From Caenibius sp. WL (lineage in GTDB: Bacteria; Pseudomonadota; Alphaproteobacteria; Sphingomonadales; Sphingomonadaceae), in assembly GCF_019803445.1 (NCBI RefSeq), contig NZ_CP081844.1:2864501-2928500 (forward strand): a DNA stretch of 64,000 bases, written 5' to 3'. Positions 52,712 to 61,922 of this stretch are shown piece after piece; the first letter of the stretch is position 1; each line of letters starts with the position of its first letter. The position numbers were made by a program, and so were the translations under genes. The notes below the pieces were generated by a model. The model saw only the letters and a program-made list of their open reading frames with translations. It was not told the DNA's origin and ran no database searches.

Positions 52712-52867
52712 GCTAAGCCAGGTGCGACGCCCCGAGAGGCATGGTCGTTTGGAAGCGCGCGGTTAGCCGATGGCTCGGCGCTTGCCAAGCCCCCTCTTGT
52801 ACAAAATGAGGATGGCGGGCCTCCTCGCCTTGTTTCGCGTGTGCGGTAAATTATATTGGGTACTGTA

Positions 52868-53248
52868 ATGAACCGCTCGACATTCTTTTCACAGCAAGCT
52901 GGCCGTATGGTCGATGCGCCGTTGCAGACGCGTGCGCGCTTCGCCATCGGCGATGTGGTGCGCCATCGCCAGTTCGGGTTTCGCGGCGTAATTTTCGATA
53001 TCGATCCGGTCTTCGCCAACAGCGAGGAATGGTACGAAGCGATTCCGCAGGATATGCGGCCGCGCCGCGACCAGCCGTTCTATCACCTGCTCGCAGAAAA
53101 CGAGGATTCGTCCTATGTCGCCTATGTCAGCCAGCAGAATCTGCTGGGAGACAGCGAAGGCGGACCGGTGGATCACCCCTCGCTCCCGCAAATTTTCGAC
53201 GATTTCGCGGATGGGCGCTATCGCCTGCGCCGCAGCCTTAGCCACTGA
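52868..53248 (+). CDS. hspQ: Heat-shock protein HspQ
   Basis: A 126-residue protein with the HspQ (YccV-like) fold: ARFAIGDVVRHRQFGFRGVI, then WYEAIPQDMRPRRDQPFYHL and SYVAYVSQQNLLGDSEGGPV. HspQ acts as a specificity factor for the Lon protease and helps degrade damaged proteins. The ATG at 52868 is preferred; a TTG start at 52856 is also open. It is convergent with the ABC permease gene. Confidence 0.92.
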   Translation: MNRSTFFSQQAGRMVDAPLQTRARFAIGDVVRHRQFGFRGVIFDIDPVFANSEEWYEAIPQDMRPRRDQPFYHLLAENEDSSYVAYVSQQNLLGDSEGGPVDHPSLPQIFDDFADGRYRLRRSLSH

Positions 53249-53289
53249 TCACCTAAAACGGGCGGCGGCATTGCATTACGGGCAGGCAA

Positions 53290-54168
53290 TCAGCTTTTCA
53301 GCTTCCATCCGGCCCGCAGCAGGCAGTAGGTGAGCAAGCCCAGTGCAAGATTGAAAAGGCCCAGCCCGGCAGCCGCCCACCACACGGCCGCATGCCCTTC
53401 GCCGATGTCGCTGCTGCCGAGGAAGCCATAGCGAAACCCCGAGATGACATAGAAGAAGGGGTTGCCCAAGCTGACGATCCGGAAAGACGGCGCCAGATTG
53501 TGAATGGTGTAGAATGTGCCCGAAAGCAGCGAAAGCGGCGCGATCACGAAATTGGTGATCGCGGCGGCATGATCGAACTTTTCGGCCCATAGCGAAGTCA
53601 GCAGGCCGAGAAGCGAAAGCATGATCGCACCCATCAGGCCGAACCAGATGATCGCCCAGGCATGGGCGACGCCCAGATTCACCCCCGGCCACAGCCAGAT
53701 CGCAGCCGCCACAGCCCCACCCACGGCAATCGCCCGGGTGGTCGCAGCAGCAACGATTCCCGTCATCAATTCGCCTTCGCTCAATGGCGGCATCAGATAA
53801 TCGATGATCGTGCCCTGAATTTTGCCGACCAGAAGCGAAAAACTGGAATTGGCGAAGGCATTCTGCATCATGCCCATGGCGATCAACCCGGGCGCGATGA
53901 AGCTGGCGAAAGGCACGCCCAGCACCATCCGCCCTTCCCGCCCGAGCGCGACCGTGAAAATCACCAGAAAGAGCAGAGTCGTAACCGCCGGAGCCCAGAT
54001 TGTCTGGGTCTGCACCTTGAGAAACCGGCGAACCTCCTTAATATAAAGAGTCCACAGCCCACCCCGGTTGATACCATGAATCAACGGCTCGCCCTGAGGC
54101 GGGAAGCGCCGTTGGGTATGAGCGGGTCCGGTGGGAATTACTTCTATCTCTCGGGCTTGATCGGCCAT
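53290..54168 (-). CDS. ABC-2 type transporter permease
   Basis: A 292-residue inner-membrane permease. After a soluble N-terminus it has six hydrophobic segments, with ABC-2 motifs (TTLLFLVIFTVALGREGRMV, then YLMPPLSEGELMTGIVAAAT and SLLSGTFYTIHNLAPSFRIV). It would export a lipid, polysaccharide or drug with an ATPase that is not next to it here. The frame extends to 54327, but the ATG at 54168 fits. It is divergent from gcrA. Confidence 0.9.
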   Translation of the reverse strand: MADQAREIEVIPTGPAHTQRRFPPQGEPLIHGINRGGLWTLYIKEVRRFLKVQTQTIWAPAVTTLLFLVIFTVALGREGRMVLGVPFASFIAPGLIAMGMMQNAFANSSFSLLVGKIQGTIIDYLMPPLSEGELMTGIVAAATTRAIAVGGAVAAAIWLWPGVNLGVAHAWAIIWFGLMGAIMLSLLGLLTSLWAEKFDHAAAITNFVIAPLSLLSGTFYTIHNLAPSFRIVSLGNPFFYVISGFRYGFLGSSDIGEGHAAVWWAAAGLGLFNLALGLLTYCLLRAGWKLKS

Positions 54169-54263
54169 GCCTGGGCGACTATCGGCTAGCAGTGCGGCTG
54201 GCAAGCGGCATTCTATCCCGCGATGGCGGGACGCGCGACCGGATTTGAGGAATAGGAACGTCA

Positions 54264-54998
54264 ATGAGCTGGACCGAGGAACGGATCGCAACGCTGACCA
54301 AGATGTGGGAAGGCGGTGCAACGGCAAGCCAGATCGCCGAGGAACTGGGCGGAGTCAGCCGCAATGCGGTGATCGGCAAAGCCCATCGCCTGGGCCTGAA
54401 GGCGCGCCCTTCCCCGGTAAAGGCGGCCGAACAGCCCAAGAAAGCGAAAGCCGCTGCCCCTGCGGCCAAGAAGGCGCCACCACCACCCACGGAAGCCCCC
54501 AAGGTAAAGGCGCCTCCGGCCCGCACGGCGCCAGCTTCTCCGGCCCCCGCTGCAGCAGTCAAGCCCACCAAGGACAAACCGGCAGCGGATGACGGCGCAG
54601 CCCGCCCCGCAACCGCCACAGGCACGCCTTCGCAGCCGCTGCCCAATGCCTCGGCCGATATGCCCAAGATTGTGTCGGTCGGCCCCGGTGGCTTCCTCCG
54701 TCAGGGCCCCGGCGATCAGCAGGCCCCTATTCCGCCTGCCCCGCCCCGCCGACTCGTGCCGGCCAAGCCGAGCCCGGAAATTGCCGACAAGACGAGCCTG
54801 CTCGATCTCAGCGATAAAGTCTGCCGCTGGCCAATGGGCCATCCGGGCGAGCCGGATTTCCATTTCTGCGGAGAGAAGGTCAACCCCGGCTATCCTTATT
54901 GCGTCGAACATTGCGGCCGTGCCTATCAGGCGCAGCTTCCGCGTGGCGCACGCCGCCCACCTCCGCCGCTGCCCTATGGCGGCCCGCGCGTCCGCTAA
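54264..54998 (+). CDS. gcrA: GcrA cell-cycle regulator
   Basis: A 244-residue regulator. The N-terminal DNA-binding part is MSWTEERIATLTKMWEGGAT, with NAVIGKAHRLGLKARP following; an Ala/Pro/Lys-rich linker comes next. The C-terminal sigma-70-binding domain begins KVCRWPMGHPGEPDFHFCGE and has further Cys/His (YPYCVEHCGRAYQ). In alphaproteobacteria GcrA works with methylation by CcrM to activate cell-cycle promoters. It is a strong indicator of this class. It is followed by a hairpin (55063-55100). Confidence 0.96.
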   Translation: MSWTEERIATLTKMWEGGATASQIAEELGGVSRNAVIGKAHRLGLKARPSPVKAAEQPKKAKAAAPAAKKAPPPPTEAPKVKAPPARTAPASPAPAAAVKPTKDKPAADDGAARPATATGTPSQPLPNASADMPKIVSVGPGGFLRQGPGDQQAPIPPAPPRRLVPAKPSPEIADKTSLLDLSDKVCRWPMGHPGEPDFHFCGEKVNPGYPYCVEHCGRAYQAQLPRGARRPPPPLPYGGPRVR

Positions 54999-55062
54999 GC
55001 CGGAAGGGGCTTCCGCTCCTGTCCACGCCAATCTGCCACATCGCTCCGACTGACAGTGCATC

Positions 55063-55100
55063 CGCCGCATAAGCTCATCATGCAGAGAGTTTATGCGGCG
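55063..55100 (+). terminator. Hairpin after gcrA
   Basis: CGCCGCATAA (55063-55072) pairs with TTATGCGGCG (55091-55100), 65 bases after the gcrA stop, followed by CTTTGC. It is a probable transcription terminator, with a weak T-run. Confidence 0.5.
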
Positions 55101-55241
55101 CTTTGCTGTGAGAGCCCTACCCTTGCACTCCGACACATCCCGTACAGTGGCCAGACTTCGACACCGATCCGCCCGGGCATGGATGGACAGCGCGGGATTG
55201 CCCTATAAATCTGCTGGTTATGCCCGTTGGTGGAGAATCCC

Positions 55242-55766
55242 ATGCCTCTTTCGCTTCACGCCGTTCTCGTTCCCGGCTGGCTTCAGATTCTCGGTGCTTG
55301 TCGGGATTGGCTGGATAAGGCGGAAGCTTACAGCCTTGAAAACGGATGGAATAAAGCCGAACTTATCGAAGCGCGCCTTGCACCGGACATGCTTCCGCTC
55401 AGCTATCAGGTCAAAAGCTGCACGGTCCATTCGATCGGCGCCATCGAAGGTGTCCGACGGGGCATCGCCATGCCCGACTGGTCGGAACCGCCTGCCAGCT
55501 TTGCCGGATTGCGCGATCAGTTGGACGAAACGATCGCCGCGCTACGCGCCCTTGATCCGCAGGCGATCGACGGGCTTATCGGGCGTCCGGTGGTCTTCAC
55601 GGTCGGCTCAACCTATCGCCTCGATTTCACCGCCGAGAATTTCCTGCTCGGTTTTACGCAGCCGAACTTCTTCTTCCACGCCACCACCGCCTACGACATT
55701 CTGCGCGCACGCGGCGTCCCGCTGGGCAAAGGCGATTTTCTGGGCGCATTGCCGGGCAACGCCTGA
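55242..55766 (+). CDS. DUF1993 protein
   Basis: A 174-residue protein matching the DUF1993 family: MPLSLHAVLVPGWLQILGAC, LAPDMLPLSYQVKSCTVHSI, and NFFFHATTAYDILRARGVPL. The family resembles DinB-like four-helix metalloenzymes, and His residues (His149) could bind metal. No enzymatic activity is assigned. The start is ATG 55242; GAGAA lies just upstream. It is followed by the bidirectional terminator shared with pnp. Confidence 0.88.
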   Translation: MPLSLHAVLVPGWLQILGACRDWLDKAEAYSLENGWNKAELIEARLAPDMLPLSYQVKSCTVHSIGAIEGVRRGIAMPDWSEPPASFAGLRDQLDETIAALRALDPQAIDGLIGRPVVFTVGSTYRLDFTAENFLLGFTQPNFFFHATTAYDILRARGVPLGKGDFLGALPGNA

Positions 55767-55830
55767 CGCCTCTTACCAGCGTTTCGCAAACCGCCACCGC
55801 TGAACCAACACGCTCCCCGTTCCATAAGAA

Positions 55831-55862
55831 AGGCCGCCAGGTTTCCCCGGCGGCCTCTTTTT
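55831..55862. terminator. Bidirectional terminator between DUF1993 and pnp genes
   Basis: AGGCCGCC (55831-55838) and GGCGGCCT (55849-55856) form an 8-base stem, followed by CTTTTTCC on the plus strand. The minus strand continues TTCTTA. It can therefore end both the DUF1993 transcript and the convergent pnp transcript. Confidence 0.75.
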
Positions 55863-55892
55863 CCGCCCCGTTCGGGGCTATTTGCGGTTCGC

Positions 55893-58190
55893 TCAGTCGT
55901 CAGACTTGAGGAAAGCCGGCATATGATCGGGGTTGCCGTCTTCCTTGCCTTCACCACGATCGCGACGCGGGCCACGATCGCCGCGGGGGCCACCACGACC
56001 GCCACGGTCGCCGTCACGGCGCGGACGACGATCGCCGCGGTCGCCACGATCACCGCGCGGTTCACGCGGTTCGCGCGGCGGACGGGTGTCTTCCAGCTCT
56101 TCGCCGGTTTCCTGATCGACCACGCGCATCGACAGGCGGACCTTGCCACGGTTGTCGATTTCGAGAACCTTGACTTTGACTTCCTGGCCTTCCTTGACAA
56201 CGTCCGTCGGCTTTTCGACGCGTTCGTTCCGCATTTCGGACACATGGACGAGGCCGTCCTTGCCGCCCATGAAGTTCACGAAAGCGCCGAAATCGACGAT
56301 GTTGACGACTTTGCCGTTGTAGATCTTGCCGACTTCAGCTTCCTCGACGATGCCCTGAATCCACTTCTTGGCGGCTTCGATCTGGTTGACGTCGGACGAG
56401 CTGATCTTGATCACGCCTTCATCGTCGATATCGACCTTGGCACCGGTTTCAGCGACGATCTCACGGATCACCTTGCCGCCCGTGCCGATCACGTCACGGA
56501 TCTTCGACTTGTCGATCTGGATCGTTTCGATGCGCGGGGCATGGGCCGACAATTCGGTGCGGGCTGAACCCAGCGCCTTGGTCATCTCGCCCAGGATATG
56601 CGCACGGCCTTCCTTGGCCTGCGCCAGCGCCTGCTTCATGATCGCTTCGGTGATCCCGGCAACCTTGATGTCCATCTGCAGGCTGGTGATGCCCGCTTCG
56701 GTCCCGGCCACCTTGAAGTCCATGTCGCCCAGGTGATCTTCATCACCAAGGATGTCGGACAGCACGGTGAATTCGTCACCTTCGAGGATCAGGCCCATGG
56801 CGATGCCGGAAACCGGACGTTCGATGGGAACGCCCGCATCCATCATCGAGAGACAGCCCCCGCACACGGTCGCCATCGAGGACGAACCGTTCGATTCGGT
56901 GATATCGGACAGCACGCGGATCGTGTAGGGGAAATCTTCCTTGCTCGGCAGCACGGGGTGCAGCGCACGCCATGCCAGCTTGCCATGGCCGACTTCACGG
57001 CGGCCCGGCGCGCCGAAGCGGCCGACTTCACCGACCGAATAGGGCGGGAAGTTGTAGTGCAGCATGAAGCGCGAGTAGCTCAGGCCATCGAGGCCGTCGA
57101 TCATCTGCTCGGAATCCTTGGTGCCGAGCGTGGTGGTGCAGATCGCCTGCGTTTCGCCGCGGGTGAACAGCGCCGAACCGTGCGTGCGCGGCAGGAAGCC
57201 GACCATCGCTTCGATCGGGCGGACCTGCGTGGTGGTGCGGCCGTCGATACGCTGGCCATCCTTGAGGATCGCCGTGCGGACGATTTCCGCTTCCAGCTTC
57301 TTGGTCAGCTTGATCGCGGTCATCAGCGTCTGGCCATCGGCGTCGGCGAATTTCGCTTTCACCTTGTCGCGCGCGGCATTGAGCGCGTCCGAACGCTTCG
57401 ACTTGTTGGTTTCCTTGTAAGCTGCGGCGATATCCTTGCCGATCAGCTTTTTGATATCGGCCTTGAGGTCGGCGGTGTTGTCCGACAGGTCGATGTTCCA
57501 GGGATCCTTGGCGGCCTTTTCCGCCAGTTCGATGATCGCGCCGATAACCTTGCGCGATTCTTCGTGAGCGAAGACGACCGCGCCGAGCATTTCGTCTTCG
57601 GTCAATTCCTTGGCTTCGGATTCGACCATCATCACCGCGTCCTGCGTGGCGGCGACGACGAGATCGAGGCGGCCTTCGGCCACTTCGGCCAGCGACGGGT
57701 TGAGCTGGTATTCGCCATCCTTGAAACCGACGCGCGCGGCGCCGATCGGGCCCATGAAGGGAACGCCCGAGATGGTGAGCGCCGCCGAAGCCGCGATCAT
57801 CGCGACGATATCGGGCTCGGTTTCGCCGTCATAGCTCATCACCTGGGCGATGACGTTGATTTCGTTGTAGAAGCCTTCAGGGAACAGCGGGCGCACCGGA
57901 CGGTCGATCAGGCGGCTGGTCAGCGTTTCCTTTTCCGTCGCGCCGCGTTCGCGCTTGAAGAAGCCGCCCGGAATACGCCCGGCAGCGGAGAATTTTTCCT
58001 GGTAGTGAACGGTGAGCGGGAAGAAGTCCTGCCCTTCCTTCACCGACTTGGCGGCCGTCACGGCGCAGAGCACCACGGTTTCGCCATAAGTGGCCAGAAC
58101 CGCGCCATCAGCCTGGCGGGCAATACGGCCGGTTTCCAGAGTGAGGGTTTTTCCGCCCCATTCCAGCGATACGGTTTTCACATCAAACAT
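55893..58190 (-). CDS. pnp: Polyribonucleotide nucleotidyltransferase (PNPase)
   Basis: A 765-residue 3'-5' phosphorolytic RNase of the RNA degradosome. Two RNase PH-like domains (about 10-210 and 310-540) flank a helical domain; the second contains the catalytic region [19 protein letters not shown] domain ([20 protein letters not shown]) and an S1 domain ([20 protein letters not shown]) follow. The C-terminal tail is rich in Arg, Asp and Gly, plausible for RNA or RNase E binding. The length is slightly above the usual 700 because of the tail. It follows rpsO on the same strand, as in many proteobacteria. Confidence 0.98.
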   Translation of the reverse strand: MFDVKTVSLEWGGKTLTLETGRIARQADGAVLATYGETVVLCAVTAAKSVKEGQDFFPLTVHYQEKFSAAGRIPGGFFKRERGATEKETLTSRLIDRPVRPLFPEGFYNEINVIAQVMSYDGETEPDIVAMIAASAALTISGVPFMGPIGAARVGFKDGEYQLNPSLAEVAEGRLDLVVAATQDAVMMVESEAKELTEDEMLGAVVFAHEESRKVIGAIIELAEKAAKDPWNIDLSDNTADLKADIKKLIGKDIAAAYKETNKSKRSDALNAARDKVKAKFADADGQTLMTAIKLTKKLEAEIVRTAILKDGQRIDGRTTTQVRPIEAMVGFLPRTHGSALFTRGETQAICTTTLGTKDSEQMIDGLDGLSYSRFMLHYNFPPYSVGEVGRFGAPGRREVGHGKLAWRALHPVLPSKEDFPYTIRVLSDITESNGSSSMATVCGGCLSMMDAGVPIERPVSGIAMGLILEGDEFTVLSDILGDEDHLGDMDFKVAGTEAGITSLQMDIKVAGITEAIMKQALAQAKEGRAHILGEMTKALGSARTELSAHAPRIETIQIDKSKIRDVIGTGGKVIREIVAETGAKVDIDDEGVIKISSSDVNQIEAAKKWIQGIVEEAEVGKIYNGKVVNIVDFGAFVNFMGGKDGLVHVSEMRNERVEKPTDVVKEGQEVKVKVLEIDNRGKVRLSMRVVDQETGEELEDTRPPREPREPRGDRGDRGDRRPRRDGDRGGRGGPRGDRGPRRDRGEGKEDGNPDHMPAFLKSDD

Positions 58191-58356
58191 TCAGTTTTTC
58201 CTCGAACCCACGGGCCCTATTGCCGCGCGGGGTTTACTGGCCGGGTATTCCGTCCCGGTCCGGTGCGGGGCTTCATGTTGCGCCCCAGAGGCTCTCCACC
58301 GGATTGTGGAGATTCCCCTGTCTTATACATCGCAATTGCGATGCCTTACATACAAA

Positions 58357-58380
58357 GAGCGGCCCACCATGGGGCCGCTC
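58357..58380 (-). terminator. Terminator after rpsO
   Basis: On the minus strand GAGCGGCCC (from 58380) pairs with GGGCCGCTC over a 6-base loop, then TTTGT. It lies 9 bases beyond the rpsO stop and may attenuate read-through into pnp. Confidence 0.75.
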
Positions 58381-58388
58381 CGCAAGTC

Positions 58389-58658
58389 TTATTTACGAAG
58401 ACCCAGTTTCTGGATCAGAGCGTTGTAACGCTCCACATCCTTCTTCTTGAGATAAGCCAGAAGGCTGCGGCGCTTGTTGACCATCATCAGCAGGCCACGG
58501 CGGGAGTGGTTGTCCTTATGGTGATCCTTGAAGTGTTCGGTCAGATTGCGAATCCGTTCCGTGAGGATCGCGACCTGCACTTCAGGCGAACCGGTATCGC
58601 CCGACTGGCGAGCGTTGCCCTGGATGATTTCCTGCTTCTTTTCGGCGGTAACCGACAT
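58389..58658 (-). CDS. rpsO: 30S ribosomal protein S15
   Basis: An 89-residue protein of exactly the canonical length: [20 protein letters not shown], then [20 protein letters not shown], the conserved [20 protein letters not shown] and [20 protein letters not shown]. It binds 16S rRNA at the 20-22 three-way junction. The ATG at 58658 gives the canonical start; a GTG at 58667 overlaps the truB stop. It sits between truB and pnp, the common order. Confidence 0.98.
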   Translation of the reverse strand: MSVTAEKKQEIIQGNARQSGDTGSPEVQVAILTERIRNLTEHFKDHHKDNHSRRGLLMMVNKRRSLLAYLKKKDVERYNALIQKLGLRK

Positions 58659-58663
58659 GTCAT

Positions 58664-59650
58664 TCACTCCGCGACATCCGAAAGATTGAACCCCCTGACG
58701 ACCCGGGCTTCACCGCCCGAAAGCTCCATCAGCGCAACTGGGACCGCGCCCGATCTTGCCCAATACAGCCCATCATCCTGGGGCAATCCGGAAATGACCC
58801 GGCCCTGACGGACCGCCCGTACCGTGTCCGGATCGAGAGAAAGGGCCGGGATGTCGTCCAGCCCCGCCTCCAACGGCAGGATTACGTCTTCAAGGGCCGC
58901 GCCTCTACCGATTTCGTTGAGTTTGTCCAGTGAAATCGCCCGTTTCTCGGTAAACGGCCCGGCTTTGATCCGGCGCAACATGGTCACATGGCCGACCGTG
59001 CCAAGCGCATGGGCGATGTCCCGCGCGAGGCTTCGGATATAAGTGCCTTTGGAGACATGCGCCACCAATGTCACGGCATCGACCAGTTCGAGTGGAGCAG
59101 CGGGATCGAACGGATCGGGCCTGCCCGCGGTTTCCGCAAAAGCCGACTCCACCTCGCCAGCCCCGCCATGCGGCACGGCGAAATCGAACGCGTGGATCGT
59201 CACCGCCCGGCTTTTCAGGGTTACATCTTCGCCCGCCCGCGCAAGATCGTATGCCCGCTGCCCGTCGACCTTGAGCGCGGAATAGGCGGGCGGCACCTGC
59301 TCGATCGGGCCGGTGAAATGCGCCAGCACCGCTGCGATGGCGGGGAAGGAGGGGAAATGTTCGCTGCGGGCGACCACCTCCCCTTCCGCATCAAGCGTAT
59401 CGGTCTCGCTGCCGAACTGGATAGTGAAAGCATAGACCTTAGACGCATCGAGCATCCGCCCGCACAGCTTGGTCGCTTCGCCGATGGCGATGGGCAGCAC
59501 GCCTTCTGCCAAGGGATCGAGCGTGCCGCCGTGGCCGACCTTGACCTTCTTGCCGTAGCCCGCCTCACGCAGATTGCGCTTCACCGCCGCCACGGCCTGC
59601 GTCGAGCCCAGCCCCACCGGCTTGTCGAGAACGATCCAGCCATGCGGCAT
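58664..59650 (-). CDS. truB: tRNA pseudouridine-55 synthase TruB
   Basis: A 328-residue enzyme that makes pseudouridine 55 in tRNA T-loops. The catalytic Asp is in [20 protein letters not shown] (about 39-58), and the tail has the domain [14 protein letters not shown]. The open frame begins at 59917, but the ATG at 59650 gives the normal start [20 protein letters not shown]. Its ATG shares one base with the stop of the upstream DUF2239 gene, and its stop is six bases from rpsO, so all three are probably co-transcribed. Confidence 0.96.
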   Translation of the reverse strand: MPHGWIVLDKPVGLGSTQAVAAVKRNLREAGYGKKVKVGHGGTLDPLAEGVLPIAIGEATKLCGRMLDASKVYAFTIQFGSETDTLDAEGEVVARSEHFPSFPAIAAVLAHFTGPIEQVPPAYSALKVDGQRAYDLARAGEDVTLKSRAVTIHAFDFAVPHGGAGEVESAFAETAGRPDPFDPAAPLELVDAVTLVAHVSKGTYIRSLARDIAHALGTVGHVTMLRRIKAGPFTEKRAISLDKLNEIGRGAALEDVILPLEAGLDDIPALSLDPDTVRAVRQGRVISGLPQDDGLYWARSGAVPVALMELSGGEARVVRGFNLSDVAE

Positions 59651-60156
59651 CACGCGGCGTTCTCCGGCCAAGCGAGCTTGCGCCCATGGGCATGGATATC
59701 GGCAGGCCAATCGTGCGTGAAATGATCGTAACCCACACAATTGCCCGCATAGAGCTCGCGGATCGCATCCTCGAAATGCGGCAGATCCCCGGCGATGGCC
59801 GACAGGAAGCGATAGGCCGCGTCTCGGCATTCCTCCTCGCTTCTGCCGCGCGCCAAGGCCCCATCGACCAGACGGCGCAAAGCGGCCGAAGCGCCGCCCC
59901 GCTGAAGATTGAGCCAATCCCAGTGGCGGGGCAGCAGCGTGACCTCACGGGCGCGAACGCCGAGCGACGGCCGCCCTCGCGTGCGCGGCGCAGGCGGCGC
60001 GCGCATATCCAGATCGACCTGCTTGCCCGTGTCGTCATCGAACACCAACATATCGGAACTGCGTTCGGGTGCGGGCAATGCGGCAAGACCGGCCACCACC
60101 TCCTCAGGGTTGCCTTGGGCCACGATAGCCCCTTTGCAAAATACGGTCACACTCAT
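59650..60156 (-). CDS. DUF2239 protein
   Basis: A 168-residue protein of the DUF2239 family: MSVTVFCKGAIVAQGNPEEV, then FDDDTGKQVDLDMRAPPA and RGRPSLGVRAREVTLLPRHW, DWLNLQRGGASAALRRLVDG and a helical end. The function is unknown. The ATG at 60156 has GGAGTGA upstream. It is the first gene of a unit with truB and rpsO and is preceded by a well-formed promoter within a palindrome (60186-60221). Confidence 0.9.
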   Translation of the reverse strand: MSVTVFCKGAIVAQGNPEEVVAGLAALPAPERSSDMLVFDDDTGKQVDLDMRAPPAPRTRGRPSLGVRAREVTLLPRHWDWLNLQRGGASAALRRLVDGALARGRSEEECRDAAYRFLSAIAGDLPHFEDAIRELYAGNCVGYDHFTHDWPADIHAHGRKLAWPENAA

Positions 60157-60185
60157 GCGGTCACTCCTTGAAGGCCGCATATATA

Positions 60186-60221
60186 AACCCGGATAAAAAC
60201 TGTCAATATATTATCCGGGTT
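60186..60221 (-). promoter_or_regulatory. Promoter with overlapping palindrome before the DUF2239 gene
   Basis: On the minus strand TTGACA and TATATG are separated by 17 bases, an excellent sigma-70 type promoter. The perfect inverted repeat AACCCGGATAA-N14-TTATCCGGGTT encloses the -35 element, with one arm upstream and the other in the spacer. It looks like an operator for a dimeric repressor. Confidence 0.7.
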
Positions 60222-60242
60222 AAATTTTAGAATGCGCCGCTC

Positions 60243-60647
60243 TCAACCCTTGCGCTTGGTGCGCGCTTTCTTGCTCGGCGGTCCGTCGACTTTGACGAAG
60301 CTTTCGAAGGGATATTTCTGCCCTTTCACATAGATCGCGCTGAACTTGTCGAGCGAGCCATCGGGATTCGCGTCGATACCGATGAATTCGGTGAAAGGCA
60401 GATCGCTCGCCGATCCCATCAGCTTGGCCAGATACCACTGGCCATGGCTGTCCTGGAAATAGATGCGGTCCATTCCCTGAGCGCGCCAGTCGCGCACCCC
60501 GCCGCGATTGGCGAAGGGGATCGATGCCGCTTCCTCCTGCGCCCTGGCTGCGGGAGCCGCCTGCGCATGGTCCTGCGCCGATGCGGCAAACGGCATGGCC
60601 GCTACGGTGAGCGCACCGAGAGCGGAAATATATCTGGTGCGAAGCAT
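60243..60647 (-). CDS. Secreted DUF6491-like protein
   Basis: A 134-residue exported protein. A signal peptide ends near ASA (about 24). The conserved-looking segment IPFANRGGVRDWRAQGMDRI, then YFQDSHGQWYLAKLMGSASD and LDKFSAIYVKGQKYPFESFV, resembles the DUF6491 family of small periplasmic proteins. The cysteine I would expect in this domain is not seen. The C-terminus is basic (KKARTKRKG). Function unknown. Confidence 0.75.
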   Translation of the reverse strand: MLRTRYISALGALTVAAMPFAASAQDHAQAAPAARAQEEAASIPFANRGGVRDWRAQGMDRIYFQDSHGQWYLAKLMGSASDLPFTEFIGIDANPDGSLDKFSAIYVKGQKYPFESFVKVDGPPSKKARTKRKG

Positions 60648-60744
60648 AAGCCGGTCCTTTCGTTAACCCCGCTCCCCGCGTGATCTGGGCATGCCCCCGG
60701 CATCGATCAAGAGAGGCAGGATGAAAATCCGCGATCGCGAAGCA

Positions 60745-61431
60745 TCACCGCCCGGCAACTGCCCCGGCCAGTTGCATATAGAGCCCGCTCAGCCACTCGA
60801 CCGGCGGCAGCACGACTCTTTGCACGATGCCGAGTTGAGGGAACAGCAGAGGCACGATCAGCAGCAGCACGATCAACAATAGAAAACCGAACGGGCGCAG
60901 GCGGTTATACTGTTCTGCCGCGGCCCGGGGCAGAAGCCCTTCAACGATGTGGGAACCGTCGAAGGGCGGGATCGGCAACAGGTTGAACAGAGCCAGAAAG
61001 ATATTCACCAGAATGAAGAATTGCAGGCTGGCCAGACCGAAGCTCAACGCCGCCTCCGGCGGAGCGGTAACCGTGCGTGCGATCAGGCCGAGAATCACAG
61101 CGCCGATGGCCGCCAGCACCAGATTGCTGCCGGGTCCCGCCGCCGCCACGGCCATCATACCGAAACGGGGATTGCGCAGCCGCCATTTGTTCACTGGCAC
61201 GGGCTTGGCCCAGCCGAACACCGGCGCCCCCGTGAGCGCCAGCATACCGGGCAGGACCACTGTGCCTATAGGATCGACATGCCGCAGCGGATTGAGAGAC
61301 AGACGCCGCTGCTCACTTGCCGTGGGATCACCCAGCAGCTTGGCAACGAAGCCGTGCGCAACCTCGTGGAACACGATGGCGAAGACCAGAGCCGGAATAA
61401 GCGCCAGCGCGGTGAGGAGTGTGTCGTTCAT
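60745..61431 (-). CDS. Site-2 protease family (M50) membrane peptidase
   Basis: A 228-residue inner-membrane zinc peptidase. The metal-binding HEVAHG is in the first helices (IVFHEVAHGFVAKLLGD, about 22), and the second metal motif NLLPIPPFDGSHIVEGLLP lies near 150. The five or so hydrophobic segments fit the minimal S2P layout of the SpoIVFB/Rv2869 kind. It may cleave membrane-bound substrates in the bilayer; the substrate is unknown. It stands apart from rbfA by 54 bases. Confidence 0.9.
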   Translation of the reverse strand: MNDTLLTALALIPALVFAIVFHEVAHGFVAKLLGDPTASEQRRLSLNPLRHVDPIGTVVLPGMLALTGAPVFGWAKPVPVNKWRLRNPRFGMMAVAAAGPGSNLVLAAIGAVILGLIARTVTAPPEAALSFGLASLQFFILVNIFLALFNLLPIPPFDGSHIVEGLLPRAAAEQYNRLRPFGFLLLIVLLLIVPLLFPQLGIVQRVVLPPVEWLSGLYMQLAGAVAGR

Positions 61432-61485
61432 CGCTGGGGCAGATAGGCGCTCCGCCCCCGTTCGCCAAGCGGGGCCAGCGGCCTA

Positions 61486-61881
61486 TTATTCTTCGCCGAG
61501 ATCGCGCACGACGCGCGGATCGGACAGGAGACGCTCGATCCGGTCAGCCTCGTCGAAGCTTTCATCGGGCCAGAACTGGATTTTGGCCGCGTACTTGAGC
61601 TTCAGCCGCTGTGCCACTTCGCGCTGGAAAAAGGCGGTGTTGGTGCGCAGGGCCTTGAGCACTTTCTCCTCGTCCGTGCCCAGCAGCGGCTTCACATAGA
61701 CTTTCGCCTGTCGCAAATCGGGCGACATGCGCACTTCGGTGACCGAAACCGAATGCGCCGTCAGCACATCATCATGGACCTGCTGGCGGGTCAGCAGGTC
61801 GGAAATGATGTGGCGCACCTGTTCGCCCACCTTGAGCAGGCGAACGGAGCGGGTTTCGGGTGTCGAATGTTGTCGTGCCAT
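61486..61881 (-). CDS. rbfA: 30S ribosome-binding factor RbfA
   Basis: A 131-residue maturation factor with the KH-type RbfA fold: [20 protein letters not shown], then [20 protein letters not shown] and [20 protein letters not shown] and the conserved [20 protein letters not shown]. It binds the 30S subunit during late 16S processing. It follows infB on the same strand, the usual bacterial order. Confidence 0.96.
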   Translation of the reverse strand: MARQHSTPETRSVRLLKVGEQVRHIISDLLTRQQVHDDVLTAHSVSVTEVRMSPDLRQAKVYVKPLLGTDEEKVLKALRTNTAFFQREVAQRLKLKYAAKIQFWPDESFDEADRIERLLSDPRVVRDLGEE

Positions 61882-61922
61882 GAATCAAACCTCTCCCCCT
61901 CCCCGAAGGGAGAGGGAATGGA

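Noticed and set aside
58389-58667. 92-residue form of S15 from GTG 58667
   Set aside because: The ATG at 58658 gives the canonical 89-residue protein, and the GTG overlaps the truB stop.
56598-58808. 736-codon open frame antisense to pnp
   Set aside because: pnp is unmistakable on the other strand. The antisense composition (many His, Arg, Asp) mirrors its codon bias.
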